From assembly GCA_002492335.1 (NCBI GenBank), contig DKYD01000009.1, positions 595 to 6,297 of the forward strand: a stretch of 5,703 bases of DNA. The letters are read 5' to 3'. A model generated the notes under the pieces. That model made no database searches and was not told the origin of the DNA. It saw only the letters and a program-made list of their open reading frames with translations. Below, one piece after another: positions 5,680-5,703 of the stretch. A program made the translations under genes and the position numbers. The first letter of the stretch is position 1. The number at the start of each line of letters is the position of its first letter. The stretch is from Lachnospiraceae bacterium UBA7109. GTDB taxonomy: Bacteria > Bacillota > Clostridia > Lachnospirales > Lachnospiraceae.

Positions 5680-5703
5680 GCGACAGTGGCTCAGTTGGTA
5701 GAG
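5680..5703 (+). tRNA. tRNA gene, 5' part only (cut by window end)
   Basis: The last 24 bases read as the start of a tRNA: a 7-base acceptor arm GCGACAG (5680-5686), T8-G9, D-stem GCTC (5689-5692), D-loop AGTTGGTA with the invariant GG, and GAG, which begins the returning D-stem. The anticodon is beyond the window, so the amino acid cannot be named. It is preceded by a consensus promoter and may head a tRNA cluster. Confidence 0.85.

Overview
The window looks like chromosomal DNA from an anaerobic Clostridia member, most likely Lachnospiraceae. This is inferred from moderate GC content, AGGAGG-type ribosome binding sites, a sigma-A-type promoter, and protein families common in that group (DUF1292, DUF5662-like, chromosomal TraX-like, RbsB-like lipoproteins). 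No mobile element, CRISPR array or phage signature is visible.

Layout. Bases 1-1209 (+) hold the C-terminal two thirds or so of a UvrD/PcrA/Rep-type DNA helicase whose N-terminus lies before the window. It runs tail to tail into a small acidic DUF1292 gene (1192-1506, -). The two coding regions overlap by 18 bp, and the intrinsic terminator of the DUF1292 gene sits inside the helicase coding sequence. A divergent intergenic region (1507-1655) follows. Then comes a tight four-gene plus-strand cluster, probably one operon (gaps of 23, -4 and 22 bp): an RbsB-like sugar-binding lipoprotein (1656-2663), a GlgX/isoamylase-like protein (2687-4387), a TraX-family membrane protein (4384-5043) and a DUF5662-like, His-rich protein (5066-5602). 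The window closes with a consensus promoter (TTGACA-17-TACAAT) driving a tRNA gene cut by the window edge.

The most notable item is the GlgX-like protein. It keeps the CBM48-like N-terminus, the barrel scaffold and several family signature blocks, but appears to have lost every invariant catalytic residue of GH13: the nucleophile Asp is Asn, its partner Arg is Ile, the third Asp is Thr, the acid/base segment is deleted or rewritten, and the region I Asn-His pair is Ala-Glu. It is best read as a pseudoenzyme, perhaps a glucan-binding or regulatory protein. It is cotranscribed with a sugar-binding lipoprotein that has no permease or ATPase gene beside it and with an acyltransferase-like membrane protein. 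How these genes work together is unknown. A carbohydrate-sensing or cell-surface role is a hypothesis only.
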